Of a stretch of 64,000 nucleotides of DNA, positions 16,756-25,991 are shown piece by piece. The DNA lies in NCBI RefSeq assembly GCF_017873435.1, contig NZ_JAGGKG010000008.1:1-64000 (forward strand), written 5' to 3'. The stretch comes from Paenibacillus turicensis (GTDB lineage Bacteria; Bacillota; Bacilli; Paenibacillales; Paenibacillaceae). Under the pieces are notes generated by a model. That model was not told the origin of the DNA. It saw only the letters and a program-made list of their open reading frames with translations, and ran no database searches. The first letter of the stretch is position 1; every line of letters begins with the position of its first letter. The translations under genes and the position numbers were made by a program.

Positions 16756-17978
16756 AGCTTTTCACCTAGTTTCATTATTTTTTCCTCTAGGAAATATATC
16801 AATTTAGATGTGCGAAATAATTCATTTGTTTGCATTGGAGATAGATTGTTTTCATTTCGGTATCCAACTGTACGGTTGTCTTCATTGTAGTAGGTAGACC
16901 AAATACTTCCGTCTGCACGTCTAAGCTCGTCATACAATACTTGTGTATTCATAACATCATCAAAAGGGTTCAGGTCAAGCAGCATGGTGTAAGGGGTAGT
17001 TACTTTTTTAGCTGTGTATACGGTGGCAGTGGTTTTGTCCCAGGTGGGAAGCCACTCAAACATCGTACAAGGGTGGGGAATTTGCTGTAGAGTCGTAGTC
17101 ACCTGATAGTTTTCAGACAGGTCAATAACTTGGCATATATAATTACTGAATACTTGTTCATACAGATCTTCAATACGGGTTACTGCTTCAGTGGTTGCCT
17201 CAGAAAGTAAAAATAAAAAGGTGATTTCTGGAGCAATTCCTCTACGCACTCTGGTATTATGTCTTGTAAGGTGGAAAGCATGCCGCCATTTTCGATGCGC
17301 ATCGACAGATTTAAGCTGTGAAGAAACGCTAAAGGTTGAATTTACCCGATAATCCATGAGCTCGATCGGAATATATTTAATCTCACAAAAATCAGTAAGT
17401 TTAAGCCAATAATCATAATCTTCGATGGGAGCTAGGCTGTATCCACCAACGACCATTTTTGCATACTTTGCTTTATACATGAAGGATACACCAATGGTTG
17501 AGGAGTCAAGTAAAGCTTCCTTGGGCTTACCTTGAAAGTTACGTAAAGCGGCAAGAGCATGCTCGTCATAAAGAGGCTGATTATGGTTGTCTATGGGCTG
17601 AAATGAACTATATACAATGCCCAGCTCATCAGGGCCATTTTTTAGTGCCCTATATAAAATTTCTAAAAATAATGGTCTATACACGTTATCACTAGAGACC
17701 CAAGTCAAAAATTTAATGCCTTTATCCTGATATAATGGTGCAAATCCTGTATTCAGTGCATGAGGTACACCTTGATTCTTTTCATAACTAATAATATTTA
17801 CTCGGTGATCGTCCCTTATAATGCTCCGAATCAGTGGCTCCATTTCAGGTGCCCCATCAATGACAATCATAAATTTGAATTGTTGAAAGGTTTGGTTAAG
17901 TACGGATTGTAGCGCCGCCTCCAGAAATTCAGGTTTTTGTTTATAGACAGGCATAACGATTCCTAAATCGACCACCAT
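16752..17978 (-). CDS. GT2-type glycosyltransferase
   Basis: About 408 residues. The N-terminal GT-A fold is clear: GIVMPVYKQKPEFLEAALQS, VIDGAPEM, NQGVPHALNTGF and a degenerate metal motif WVSSDNVY where DxD usually sits. A C-terminal domain of about 150 residues is not recognised. It probably adds a sugar to a glycan, glycolipid or protein. ATG 17978 is preferred to ATG 17993 because GGAAGTGGTG precedes it. First gene of the two-gene minus-strand operon with the GT4 enzyme. Confidence 0.85.
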   Translation of the reverse strand: MVVDLGIVMPVYKQKPEFLEAALQSVLNQTFQQFKFMIVIDGAPEMEPLIRSIIRDDHRVNIISYEKNQGVPHALNTGFAPLYQDKGIKFLTWVSSDNVYRPLFLEILYRALKNGPDELGIVYSSFQPIDNHNQPLYDEHALAALRNFQGKPKEALLDSSTIGVSFMYKAKYAKMVVGGYSLAPIEDYDYWLKLTDFCEIKYIPIELMDYRVNSTFSVSSQLKSVDAHRKWRHAFHLTRHNTRVRRGIAPEITFLFLLSEATTEAVTRIEDLYEQVFSNYICQVIDLSENYQVTTTLQQIPHPCTMFEWLPTWDKTTATVYTAKKVTTPYTMLLDLNPFDDVMNTQVLYDELRRADGSIWSTYYNEDNRTVGYRNENNLSPMQTNELFRTSKLIYFLEEKIMKLGEKL

Positions 17979-18139
17979 ATTCACCACTTCCATTAAGAGT
18001 ATTAATTATAGTGTATTCGTCATTTATCTTGCTGCCTGTGCATATACCTTTTACTCACTTTGACAAATTTAGTAACCATGGTAGCATTGGCACTATAGTC
18101 TTTTTATATCAATGTACAGATTAGAAAGGGAGCTATGTT

Positions 18140-18907
18140 ATGCATACAAAAGATAGTTTATTTCAACAATTTCAACAATTAGGGATTGACCCTACAGGTA
18201 CACTTCTCATTCATTCCTCTATGAAAAGCTTAGGTGAAGTAGAGGGTGGTGCGGATACGGTTTTAGATGTTTTCACGAAGTATATGAAGGATGGACTTCT
18301 GGTCTTGCCTACGCATACATGGTCTTATATTAAAGCTGATAATCCTAAATTTTCGGTAACAGATTCACCATCTTGTATTGGCATTTTGCCAGAGCTGTTT
18401 CGCAAACGTCCCGGTGTTATTCGTTCTTGGCATCCAACTCACTCTGTGGCGGCATTAGGAAAAGACGCCGCAGATTTTACGAAGGACGATCATAAATTTG
18501 ATACTCCTTGTGCGCGGGGCTCATCGTGGGGGAAGTTACTCGACCGCAAAGCCACCATTTTGTTGATTGGTGTGGATTTGAAGCGGAATACTTTTATCCA
18601 TGGCGTCGAGGAATGGGTAGATATCCAAGGAAGAATGACGGATGGGCATGAGCAGCTCATCACTGTTTTACCAGATGGGACAGAAATTGAAGTGCCTTCA
18701 CGCAGACATTGTGGACTTTCTTGGTCGGAGCATTTTTGGAAGGTCGAGGATGTGCTGATTGACAAGGGAGCGATGTACATCGGTAAGCTTGGAGATGCAG
18801 AGGTACGGGTGTGTGATGCTGAAGCGATAGCTACGATTATTACGGAGATGTTAGGAGAAAATCCAGATTTATTTTCAGACAATCTTCCGCTTGAACAAGG
18901 AGAATAA
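18140..18907 (+). CDS. Aminoglycoside N(3)-acetyltransferase family protein
   Basis: About 255 residues, full length for AAC(3). It shows HSSMKSLGEVEGGADTV, the LPTHTWSY segment and the C-terminal RRHCGLSWSEHF and HSVAALG segments of the antibiotic_NAT fold. Members acetylate the 3-amino group of aminoglycosides with acetyl-CoA; chromosomal homologues in Bacillus and Paenibacillus (YokD type) vary in activity. AAAGGGAGC precedes ATG 18140. It stands alone, divergent from the glycosyltransferases. Resistance is possible but not shown by sequence alone. Confidence 0.87.
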   Translation: MHTKDSLFQQFQQLGIDPTGTLLIHSSMKSLGEVEGGADTVLDVFTKYMKDGLLVLPTHTWSYIKADNPKFSVTDSPSCIGILPELFRKRPGVIRSWHPTHSVAALGKDAADFTKDDHKFDTPCARGSSWGKLLDRKATILLIGVDLKRNTFIHGVEEWVDIQGRMTDGHEQLITVLPDGTEIEVPSRRHCGLSWSEHFWKVEDVLIDKGAMYIGKLGDAEVRVCDAEAIATIITEMLGENPDLFSDNLPLEQGE

Positions 18908-19029
18908 ACTCGTATAACGAATAAACGTATAACAAGCTTACTTATAGCGAACATGCGGAGAATGAACATCATGATTACGTGTGTTGATCCTCATGCTATC
19001 ATATAATAAGAAAAGGGAGGGAAAACAAC

Positions 19030-19947
19030 ATGAAGACGATTACAGTCCAAAAAATAATTGATAAATTTCACTTAGAGGTGCTATCAGGAGATCATTGTTT
19101 AGAACGGGAAATTGACCGTCCGCGTACACATCGCCCAGGGCTAGAGTTTGTTGGGTATTTTGACTTTTTTCCAACGAACCGCGTACAGGTGTTAGGACGT
19201 AAAGAAATTAATTATTTGCTCTCGTTAACCGTTGAGGAACGCAAACACCATATCGGCAACATAGTGAAATATCGCCCACCTTGCTTTATTGTAACGTCTG
19301 GACAACAAGAGATCCCTTTTTTGACCTTATTTTGCAATGAGGAGGGTATTCCTCTTTTACGTACCAACGAAACAACAACGGAGTTTATTGCTAAATTAGA
19401 CAGTTACTTAGTTAAGGCACTTGCCCCGGAAATATCGATTCATGGTGTCTGTGTAAACGTATCTGGGATCGGTATCTTGCTACGAGGGAAATCAGGCATT
19501 GGGAAAAGTGAGACTGCACATACACTCATAAGGCGGGGGCACCGCTTTGTTGCAGATGATATTGTCGTGCTGAAAAAGCTAGGGCCTACCACGCTCCTTG
19601 GCTCACATAATGAGACTACACGTGAGTTTTTGGCGTTACGCAGTATTGGCTTGATTAATGTGGTGCGTCAATATGGACGTCGAGCCTTTCAGGATGAGAC
19701 ACGAATCGTGCTTGATATCGAGCTTGCGCCATGGCGTGAGGATGCTTTAAATAATGAGCTTGAGGTTGAACCTCAATTTAGAGAATATTTAGGTGTGAAA
19801 ATTCCACATATTGAAGTCCAGCTCCAGCCAGGTCGTGATGTGGCAGGCTTAATTGAAGCTGCGGCAAATAACTGGTATTTAAAACAGCTTGGCTATAGCG
19901 CTGCTGAGGAGTTTATGGAGCGGATTAACAGTGAGTTTAATTCATAG
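19030..19947 (+). CDS. hprK: HPr(Ser) kinase/phosphorylase homologue
   Basis: About 305 residues. The N-terminal half has the family pattern HRPGLEFVGYF...RVQVLGRKE. The catalytic half contains HGVCVNVSGIGILL, the P-loop GKSGIGKSETA and RGHRFVADD, and ends with QPGRDVAGLIEAAANN. HprK phosphorylates HPr at Ser46 to trigger CcpA control, and reverses it. Usually hprK sits before lgt and ppaX; here it is between an AAC(3) gene and a GH3 glycosidase, and some positions differ (SIGLINV for the usual RGLGIINV; acidic segment ELEVEPQFREY in the usual DRLGL region). It may be a second, dedicated copy. A strong AAGGGAGGG site precedes ATG 19030. Confidence 0.85.
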   Translation: MKTITVQKIIDKFHLEVLSGDHCLEREIDRPRTHRPGLEFVGYFDFFPTNRVQVLGRKEINYLLSLTVEERKHHIGNIVKYRPPCFIVTSGQQEIPFLTLFCNEEGIPLLRTNETTTEFIAKLDSYLVKALAPEISIHGVCVNVSGIGILLRGKSGIGKSETAHTLIRRGHRFVADDIVVLKKLGPTTLLGSHNETTREFLALRSIGLINVVRQYGRRAFQDETRIVLDIELAPWREDALNNELEVEPQFREYLGVKIPHIEVQLQPGRDVAGLIEAAANNWYLKQLGYSAAEEFMERINSEFNS

Positions 19948-19962
19948 GGTTTAATTCATAGG
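19935..19962. repeat. 14-bp tandem duplication at the end of hprK
   Basis: GTTTAATTCATAGG is present twice in a row (19935-19948 and 19949-19962). The first copy contains the last codons and TAG stop of hprK; the second is non-coding. This is a slippage-type duplication without evident function. Confidence 0.8.
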
Positions 19963-20053
19963 TGAAATTGCCTCTAATTTTTCGGGTAGCATGAACTAGT
20001 GATCTATTTTAAAATACGCCATGAGGGCATCTACCCAAAGGAGGTTACATATT

Positions 20054-23000
20054 GTGAGTTCAGATACAAATACAAATAGAAATGCATATCCATTTCAAAA
20101 TCCTGCTCTGCCACTTGAAGACAGGGTAACTGATCTAGTGTCCCGTTTTACACTTGAGGAAAAAGTGGGGCTGATGTTACAATATCAAATCGCAGTGGAA
20201 CGGCTTGGCGTAAAAGCGTACAAACATGGTACTGAGGCGGCACATGGCGTAGCATGGTTGGGTGAAGCGACAGGGTATCCACAGCCGATTGGGCTTGGAT
20301 GTACATGGGATACCGAGCTGATGCAACGGGTTGGCAGTGCAATTGGTGATGAGGCACGGGGTTTTTATAAGCGTAATCCTGAGGCGAATGGGCTTACCTT
20401 GTGGGCGCCCACTGTCGATATGGAGCGTGACCCTCGTTGGGGGCGTACAGAAGAAGCCTACGGCGAAGACCCTGTATTGACTGGCAAATTAGCTTCCGCA
20501 TTAGTACAAGGTATTCAGGGAGACCACCCGAAATATTTGAAAGCGGTTGCGACATTAAAGCACTTTATTGCTAACAATAATGAAATTGGACGTGGGGATG
20601 CTTCGGTCAGCATTGATCCCCGTAATTTACGAGAATATTATTTGAAAGCGTTTGAAATCCCGTTTAAAGAGGGTGGCGCTCAGTCGATGATGACGGCGTA
20701 CAATGCGATTAATGGCATTCCTGCTAACCTAAGCCCTGATGTAAAGGGAATTGTGAAGCAAGAGTGGGGCATGGATGGCTTTGTCGTTAGTGATGCCTAT
20801 GATGTCTCAGGAACGGTACGTGATCATGGTTATTTGACATCCTATAAGGAAGCCGTTGCTCGGTCAGTCCGTGAAGGTGGAATTGATAGCCTTACCGATG
20901 ATGGCGAGCTGATGAAGTTATCGTTACGTGAGGCTCTTGCGGAAGGTTTATTAACGGAGAGTGACCTAGATGAAGCGCTACGCAACACTTTTCGGGTTCG
21001 CTTCCGCCTAGGTGAATTTGATCCAGCCTCTGATAATCCGTACGCAAGTATAGATGAATCCATCATTATGCATCCTGACCATGCCAAGCTTTCACGCGAA
21101 GCTACTGGCAAGGCGATTGTATTGTTAAAAAATGAAAATAATATGCTACCTTTGTCCTCAGAAATGCTAAAAAAGGTGGCTGTCATTGGACCCCTTGGCA
21201 ACATTGTATATCGTGACTGGTATAGTGGGGAGTTACCTTATGCAGTTACGCCATTAGAGGGTATTCTGCAACGGCTGGGTGTTAATGATTTAATTACAAA
21301 TAATAAAGTCATTTTTACATCGGGAACAGATCGAATTAAGCTCAAATCTACAAGTAACGGTCAATACGTACAGATACAGTCTAATGGGCAAGCACAGCTT
21401 ATTGCAAATGGACAAAAGTGTGAGGAAGCGGCAGTATTTGAATTAACTGATTGGGGTTGGGGGAGTCATACCCTCATTGCCGAGCAAAATGGACGGTATG
21501 TAACGACAGATGATCGCAGTGTTAAGGCGTCTGCTGATTACATATGGGAATGGTTTACGAAGGAAGTATTTCTTGCACAATTTGTGTGTGGTGAAGGAGA
21601 GAAGATAGAGAGTCAGAAAGGAGAGCAGTTAGAAGAAAAGCTTAAGAATAATAAGGTAGAAAACAAAGTAGTGGAAAAAATAGATAATAAATTAGAGGAA
21701 AAAATAGACGAAAAGGTTATCTTTTCTACCTGGAATAATGTCCCCGTAACTGTTCGTAGTGGTACTGGCGAGGTCGTTGTTGGTAGTGGTGCCGCTGAGG
21801 AAACAGCGAATGAAATTAACGTTGCAGGTGCTGCATCTGTTGTCAGAGGAGAAGGTGAAATTTCCGCAGAGGTGTTTGAGCTAGAAAAGATCACAGATAA
21901 ATTTGAAGAAGCTAAGGAGGCGGCAAGTGAGGCAGAGGTTGCGATTGTATTTGTAGGTAACCATCCATTAATCAATGGGAAGGAAACGATGGATCGCCCT
22001 GATATTACGTTGCCAGCGGCACAAGAGCAGCTTATTAAAGAAGTGATGGCAGTGAATCCAAATACGATCGTTGTTGTCATTGGAAGTTATCCATTTGCGA
22101 TAAATTGGGTGGATGAGCATGTGCCTGCGGTGCTCTATAGCTCTCATGCGGGGCAGGAGCTAGGGAATGCGATTGCAGATGTATTATTTGGTGATGTAAA
22201 TCCTGCTGGGCGCCTCAATATGACGTGGTATAAGTCGGTGGATCAGCTTCCAGCGTTTATGGATTACGATATTATTAAGGGCGAACGAACGTATCAATAT
22301 TTTAAAGGCGAAGTGTTGTATCCATTTGGACATGGCTTATCTTATACGAAATTTAGTTATGATTCCATTTCTCTTGATAGGCAAAAGTTGGATACTCTCA
22401 ACATCACGGTAACCCTTACGAACACGGGAAATTGTGATGGGGAAGAGGTTGTGCAGCTATATAGTCATATGGAGCAATCTAGAGTTAAACGCCCATTAAA
22501 GCAATTACTTGCTTTTCGTCGTGTAAATCTTGTAGCAGGTCAATCGATCGATATTGAGTTTGAGGTTCCATTATCCCAGCTCGCAATTTGGGATGTTACA
22601 CGTGAGCGTTTTTGTATTGAATCAGGTACTTATAGCTTTATGGCTGGTTCGTCATCAGCGATCTTGCCCTTACATGTCACTTGTGATCTAGAAGGTGCAA
22701 TGACCGAAGTGATCCCGCCACGTAATTTGAAACAACCTACTAAGGCAATCAACTATGATGACTATGAGGGTGTGCAAATTATAGAGTGTATGGGTTCTCA
22801 GCATACTAAAGACATTGCATTTATGGAAGACATTGAGACTCTAAATGTTCGAAGTGCAGTGGAGGTGCAGGAGCAAGCGGGATGGTTCGCCTTCAAGGAT
22901 GTTGATTTTGGCGATGGGGTGAGGCAGTTTAAACTGCGTGCTGCAAGTGCGCAAGAACAAGCGGTAGCCGTTGAGCTTCGCTTACAAGGTGTGAATGGGA

Positions 23001-23176
23001 TATTAGTAGGTAAACTAGAGTTTACAGGTACTGGTGTTCAGCAATGGCAGGATTATGTAATAGATATAGAAGATATAGAAGATATAGTAGAGACTAATGG
23101 GAAGTATCGAAGTCAGGACGTTTATATCGTTATAAATGGACGTGCAGCGATAAGTATGATTCAGTTTTTAGCTTAA
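20054..23176 (+). CDS. Intracellular GH3 glycosidase with inserted beta-trefoil-like domain
   Basis: About 1040 residues, longer than most GH3 enzymes (700-900). GH3 N-domain: AAHGVAWLGEATGYPQPIGL, KHFIANNNE and nucleophile Asp in GFVVSDAYDVSG (about residue 260). The GH3 C-domain is split by a fascin/ricin-like segment (about 430-510, repeats of SNGQYVQIQ and NGRYVTTDD) and a Lys/Glu-rich coil (about 520-575), then continues and ends in an Fn3-like domain (about 780-860) and a C-terminal carbohydrate-binding domain (CBM6/36-like, about 925-1040). There is no signal peptide, so it probably cleaves imported oligosaccharides (beta-glucosidase or beta-xylosidase). Start GTG 20054 follows AAAGGAGG (20037-20044). 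It lies 106 bp after hprK with no terminator between them. Confidence 0.9.
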   Translation: MSSDTNTNRNAYPFQNPALPLEDRVTDLVSRFTLEEKVGLMLQYQIAVERLGVKAYKHGTEAAHGVAWLGEATGYPQPIGLGCTWDTELMQRVGSAIGDEARGFYKRNPEANGLTLWAPTVDMERDPRWGRTEEAYGEDPVLTGKLASALVQGIQGDHPKYLKAVATLKHFIANNNEIGRGDASVSIDPRNLREYYLKAFEIPFKEGGAQSMMTAYNAINGIPANLSPDVKGIVKQEWGMDGFVVSDAYDVSGTVRDHGYLTSYKEAVARSVREGGIDSLTDDGELMKLSLREALAEGLLTESDLDEALRNTFRVRFRLGEFDPASDNPYASIDESIIMHPDHAKLSREATGKAIVLLKNENNMLPLSSEMLKKVAVIGPLGNIVYRDWYSGELPYAVTPLEGILQRLGVNDLITNNKVIFTSGTDRIKLKSTSNGQYVQIQSNGQAQLIANGQKCEEAAVFELTDWGWGSHTLIAEQNGRYVTTDDRSVKASADYIWEWFTKEVFLAQFVCGEGEKIESQKGEQLEEKLKNNKVENKVVEKIDNKLEEKIDEKVIFSTWNNVPVTVRSGTGEVVVGSGAAEETANEINVAGAASVVRGEGEISAEVFELEKITDKFEEAKEAASEAEVAIVFVGNHPLINGKETMDRPDITLPAAQEQLIKEVMAVNPNTIVVVIGSYPFAINWVDEHVPAVLYSSHAGQELGNAIADVLFGDVNPAGRLNMTWYKSVDQLPAFMDYDIIKGERTYQYFKGEVLYPFGHGLSYTKFSYDSISLDRQKLDTLNITVTLTNTGNCDGEEVVQLYSHMEQSRVKRPLKQLLAFRRVNLVAGQSIDIEFEVPLSQLAIWDVTRERFCIESGTYSFMAGSSSAILPLHVTCDLEGAMTEVIPPRNLKQPTKAINYDDYEGVQIIECMGSQHTKDIAFMEDIETLNVRSAVEVQEQAGWFAFKDVDFGDGVRQFKLRAASAQEQAVAVELRLQGVNGILVGKLEFTGTGVQQWQDYVIDIEDIEDIVETNGKYRSQDVYIVINGRAAISMIQFLA

Positions 23177-23184
23177 TGCATTGG

Positions 23185-23249
23185 AAAAAACCTTCATCAT
23201 TCTATGGGTTCAGTCTCTGTAATCAATAGAGTGATGAAGGTTTCTTTTT
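23185..23249. terminator. Bidirectional terminator between convergent genes
   Basis: AACCTTCATCATTCTAT pairs with ATAGAGTGATGAAGGTT, flanked by A6 on the left and CTTTTT on the right, so it works for the GH3 gene and the chemoreceptor gene. Confidence 0.9.
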
Positions 23250-23251
23250 AT

Positions 23252-24940
23252 CTAAACCTTAAATTTGCCAAGTGCAAGCTGAAGCGCCTGCGAAGTTTGT
23301 TCTAGATTCGTTGCAGCTTGTGCAGCTTGCTCAATCCCACTGAGCTGATTGGCATTGGCAGTGACGACGTGCTGAGAACCCTTGCTTGTTTGTCGCGCAA
23401 TATCGGTAATGTTGGTCACGGATGCCGTAATCTCCTGTAGCCCTGCTGACATTTCCTCTGAAGCTGCCGCCATCTCCTCAATTTGCGTAGAAATATTATG
23501 GTGAGTAAGGAGAATTTGCTGGAAGCTGTCTTGTGTTTGATTGGAAATTTGCATGCCAACCTCTGCTTCCTGTACCATTTCCCCCATGGAAGCTACTGAG
23601 CGCAACATCCCTTCCTCCATTTGACTGATGACCTCCGCAATTTTATCTGAAAATTCACCTGACTGAGCAGCTAGCTTTTGAACCTCAGAAGCGACGACCG
23701 CAAAACCAAGACCATGCTCGCCAGCCCTTGCTGCTTCAATGGAAGCGTTTAGTGCCAATAGATTAGTCTGGACAGAAATTTGGCGAAGCATTTTAAGGAT
23801 TTGGGAGATTTCTTGAGATTTCTCGTTTAGAATTTGAATGGCTTCGTCTGTTTCAATTACTTTATGGTGAATATGATTCATCTGCCCGACAGTACTAGCG
23901 ACAAGCTCCTTCCCAGTTTCAGCCTGACCTTTGGAGTATTGGGCAGATTCCGCAATGTCAGCCGCATTTTCTGCGATACGTTGCACACCAATGGTGACTT
24001 CCTCCATCGCAATTAAATTTTCAGCTGTACTTTTTGTTTGCATTTCTGCTCCACTCGATACTTCCTGTATGATTGCCGCGATTTGTTTTGATTGCTGTTC
24101 AGATTGCTCTGTAATTTGTAAAATAGCTTCGGTTGCCTCTGCCACTTGATCCGCAGATTCCATTCCATGCTGTATAAGCTGCTGTAAATTGCCCTTCATT
24201 TGATTATAGCTGCTCACCAGATCACCAATTTCATCATGGATTGGATCTGTGATTGAGGTCGTGAAATCACCTTGACCTGCTTGCTGTAATGCACTAGAGA
24301 TTTTCCGAATTCTTTTACTCATTAGTGAGATAAATATAATAATTACAACAACAGAGATTACGATAGCGATAATCATCAGGGGTGCAAAATATTGAATAAA
24401 GGAGCTAATAATAACCTGAATTAAATGTTGAGGTGCTGCTACAGAAGCAATACCAATGGTTTCTCCATCCTTATTTTTAATAGGTAGATAGGCAGCTTGA
24501 TATTTTTCACCAACAATATCTGCTTCACCATAATACTCCCCACCCTGATCCAACACAATTTGAGCGACAGTGGGAGAAACCTTTGTTCCCACCGCACGTT
24601 TACCCTCTACCATGACGTTGGTTGAAATCCGTTGATCATTTTGGAAAAATGTGACAATATCGTCTGTCAATTTTCCGATTTCATCTACAATGTCCTCATT
24701 ATCATTCATTTGAACTGAACCCTTATAGAGCTTCCCATCTTGAATGGACCAATCCCCAGGATATTTATAGTTGAGGAGCTCACTAACAAGCCGGAGGTCA
24801 CTTTTTGCCTTCTCACTGGCAAATGTTTTGATGCCTTGTCCCATTTGCTGAATGACAACAGCGACAATTGCCACAGAAAAAATGAGTAATACGCTAATTA
24901 CTATAAGACTTATCTTGGTGCCGATGCTTCTCTTTTTCAT
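23252..24940 (-). CDS. Methyl-accepting chemotaxis protein with Cache sensor
   Basis: About 562 residues. First membrane helix (about 9-31), extracellular single-Cache-like sensor (about 35-185; segments [20 protein letters not shown] and [11 protein letters not shown]), second helix (about 187-209), HAMP (about 210-265) and long coiled coil ending in the signalling hairpin [20 protein letters not shown] near residue 390. It detects small molecules and signals to CheA. The gene is alone and ends at a bidirectional terminator shared with the GH3 gene. Ligand unknown; it might be a sugar or organic acid. Confidence 0.93.
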   Translation of the reverse strand: MKKRSIGTKISLIVISVLLIFSVAIVAVVIQQMGQGIKTFASEKAKSDLRLVSELLNYKYPGDWSIQDGKLYKGSVQMNDNEDIVDEIGKLTDDIVTFFQNDQRISTNVMVEGKRAVGTKVSPTVAQIVLDQGGEYYGEADIVGEKYQAAYLPIKNKDGETIGIASVAAPQHLIQVIISSFIQYFAPLMIIAIVISVVVIIIFISLMSKRIRKISSALQQAGQGDFTTSITDPIHDEIGDLVSSYNQMKGNLQQLIQHGMESADQVAEATEAILQITEQSEQQSKQIAAIIQEVSSGAEMQTKSTAENLIAMEEVTIGVQRIAENAADIAESAQYSKGQAETGKELVASTVGQMNHIHHKVIETDEAIQILNEKSQEISQILKMLRQISVQTNLLALNASIEAARAGEHGLGFAVVASEVQKLAAQSGEFSDKIAEVISQMEEGMLRSVASMGEMVQEAEVGMQISNQTQDSFQQILLTHHNISTQIEEMAAASEEMSAGLQEITASVTNITDIARQTSKGSQHVVTANANQLSGIEQAAQAATNLEQTSQALQLALGKFKV

Positions 24941-25111
24941 GGCTAATCACATCTCCAGTTTCTGCAATAAATTAGATGGGGTATTATATTTTATAGATAT
25001 TATCGGTTTAGCTAGGATCGTAGTTTATCAATTTTAGCAGCAAACAACGATCCAATTTATTACAATGGTAATAGGCAATCATACCAACCTAAAAATAGGA
25101 GGGAGAAGTAG

Positions 25112-25891
25112 ATGGATAGAACTATATTTGAACAAATAGATGATGTTATTGAAAAAATGCAAGCGGTGATTGAACAGGAGTTACAGCAAAATCCTCATTT
25201 TTATGCCCAATATCCGATGGAGCTTTTAACGGAGGCCAATCCAGCAGATATTGAGGAAGTCACTAAGCGTTGGACATTACCTGAACCTTATGTGTATTTC
25301 CTCCAGCATTATGTTCCTCAGCGAGTAGGTTGGGCAACGGACGAATATATTCAGTTACATATTTTTGGTGCATCTGAATTGCAAGAGGGTCAAATCGGAT
25401 ATAACTATAATCCTGTAACCCAAGAGGTGATCGAAGATTGGCCTGCGCATTACTTAGTGATAGCTTCTGATGAAGGTGATCCATATTGCTTGGATTTATC
25501 GAGGGAGGACACTGTGGTATATACTGCCTTGCATGGGCAAGGAGAATGGGATTTTTCTATTGCTTATGAAAGTTTAGTAGAGTTCCTTTATAGTACTTTG
25601 TTGCCAAAGGAGATTGAGGTGTCTGATCCAAGTGAGCTAGCGGATTATAAATACTATAAGTTATGGCTTACGGGAGAGGGCAGTGATCGAGTTAAGACGC
25701 TTTTATTTATAAAAAAGCTTAAAAACTGCAATGTTGCCGAGGCTAGAGCGTATTTGGCAGAGCTACCGTTATTAGTGTTTAAAGGAATTGAGCAGAGAGC
25801 TATGCAGATGGAAAAAGAATTAAAAGCTATTAGTGCTGAATATAGGATGGAGCAGATTGGTTGGGAGGAGTTTATTAGGGAAGAAGGGTAG
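25112..25891 (+). CDS. SUKH (SMI1/KNR4) protein with L7/L12-like tail
   Basis: About 259 residues. The central part (about 55-160) has the SUKH pattern LPEPYVYFLQHYVP, ASDEGDPYCLDLS and FSIAYESLVEFL. A C-terminal part (about 185-235) reads RVKTLLFIKKLKNCNVAEAR and AELPLLVFKG, resembling the ribosomal L7/L12 C-terminal domain (KVxxIKxIRxxTGLxLxEAK) with an altered loop. SUKH proteins often are immunity proteins of contact-dependent toxins; no toxin gene is next to it, so it may be an orphan or serve a housekeeping role. AGGAGGGAG precedes ATG 25112. Confidence 0.78.
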   Translation: MDRTIFEQIDDVIEKMQAVIEQELQQNPHFYAQYPMELLTEANPADIEEVTKRWTLPEPYVYFLQHYVPQRVGWATDEYIQLHIFGASELQEGQIGYNYNPVTQEVIEDWPAHYLVIASDEGDPYCLDLSREDTVVYTALHGQGEWDFSIAYESLVEFLYSTLLPKEIEVSDPSELADYKYYKLWLTGEGSDRVKTLLFIKKLKNCNVAEARAYLAELPLLVFKGIEQRAMQMEKELKAISAEYRMEQIGWEEFIREEG

Positions 25892-25915
25892 TCTAGTATA
25901 AAAGAGACTTGGATT

Positions 25916-25949
25916 AAAAAATCCCCACACCCTTCAAAAGGGCGTGGGG
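25916..25949 (-). terminator. Terminator of the BlaI/BlaR1-like operon
   Basis: CCCCACACCCTT pairs with AGGGCGTGGGG; read on the minus strand it is followed by a T-rich tail (ATTTTTT). Confidence 0.85.
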
Positions 25950-25991
25950 GCAACAACTAGATTAGTGATAATAAACAATAAACTAATGGCC

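Noticed and set aside
21613..22080. Long minus-strand ORF inside the GH3 gene
   Set aside because: Ser/Thr/Ile-rich translation opposite a low-complexity coding stretch, no ribosome site; a shadow.
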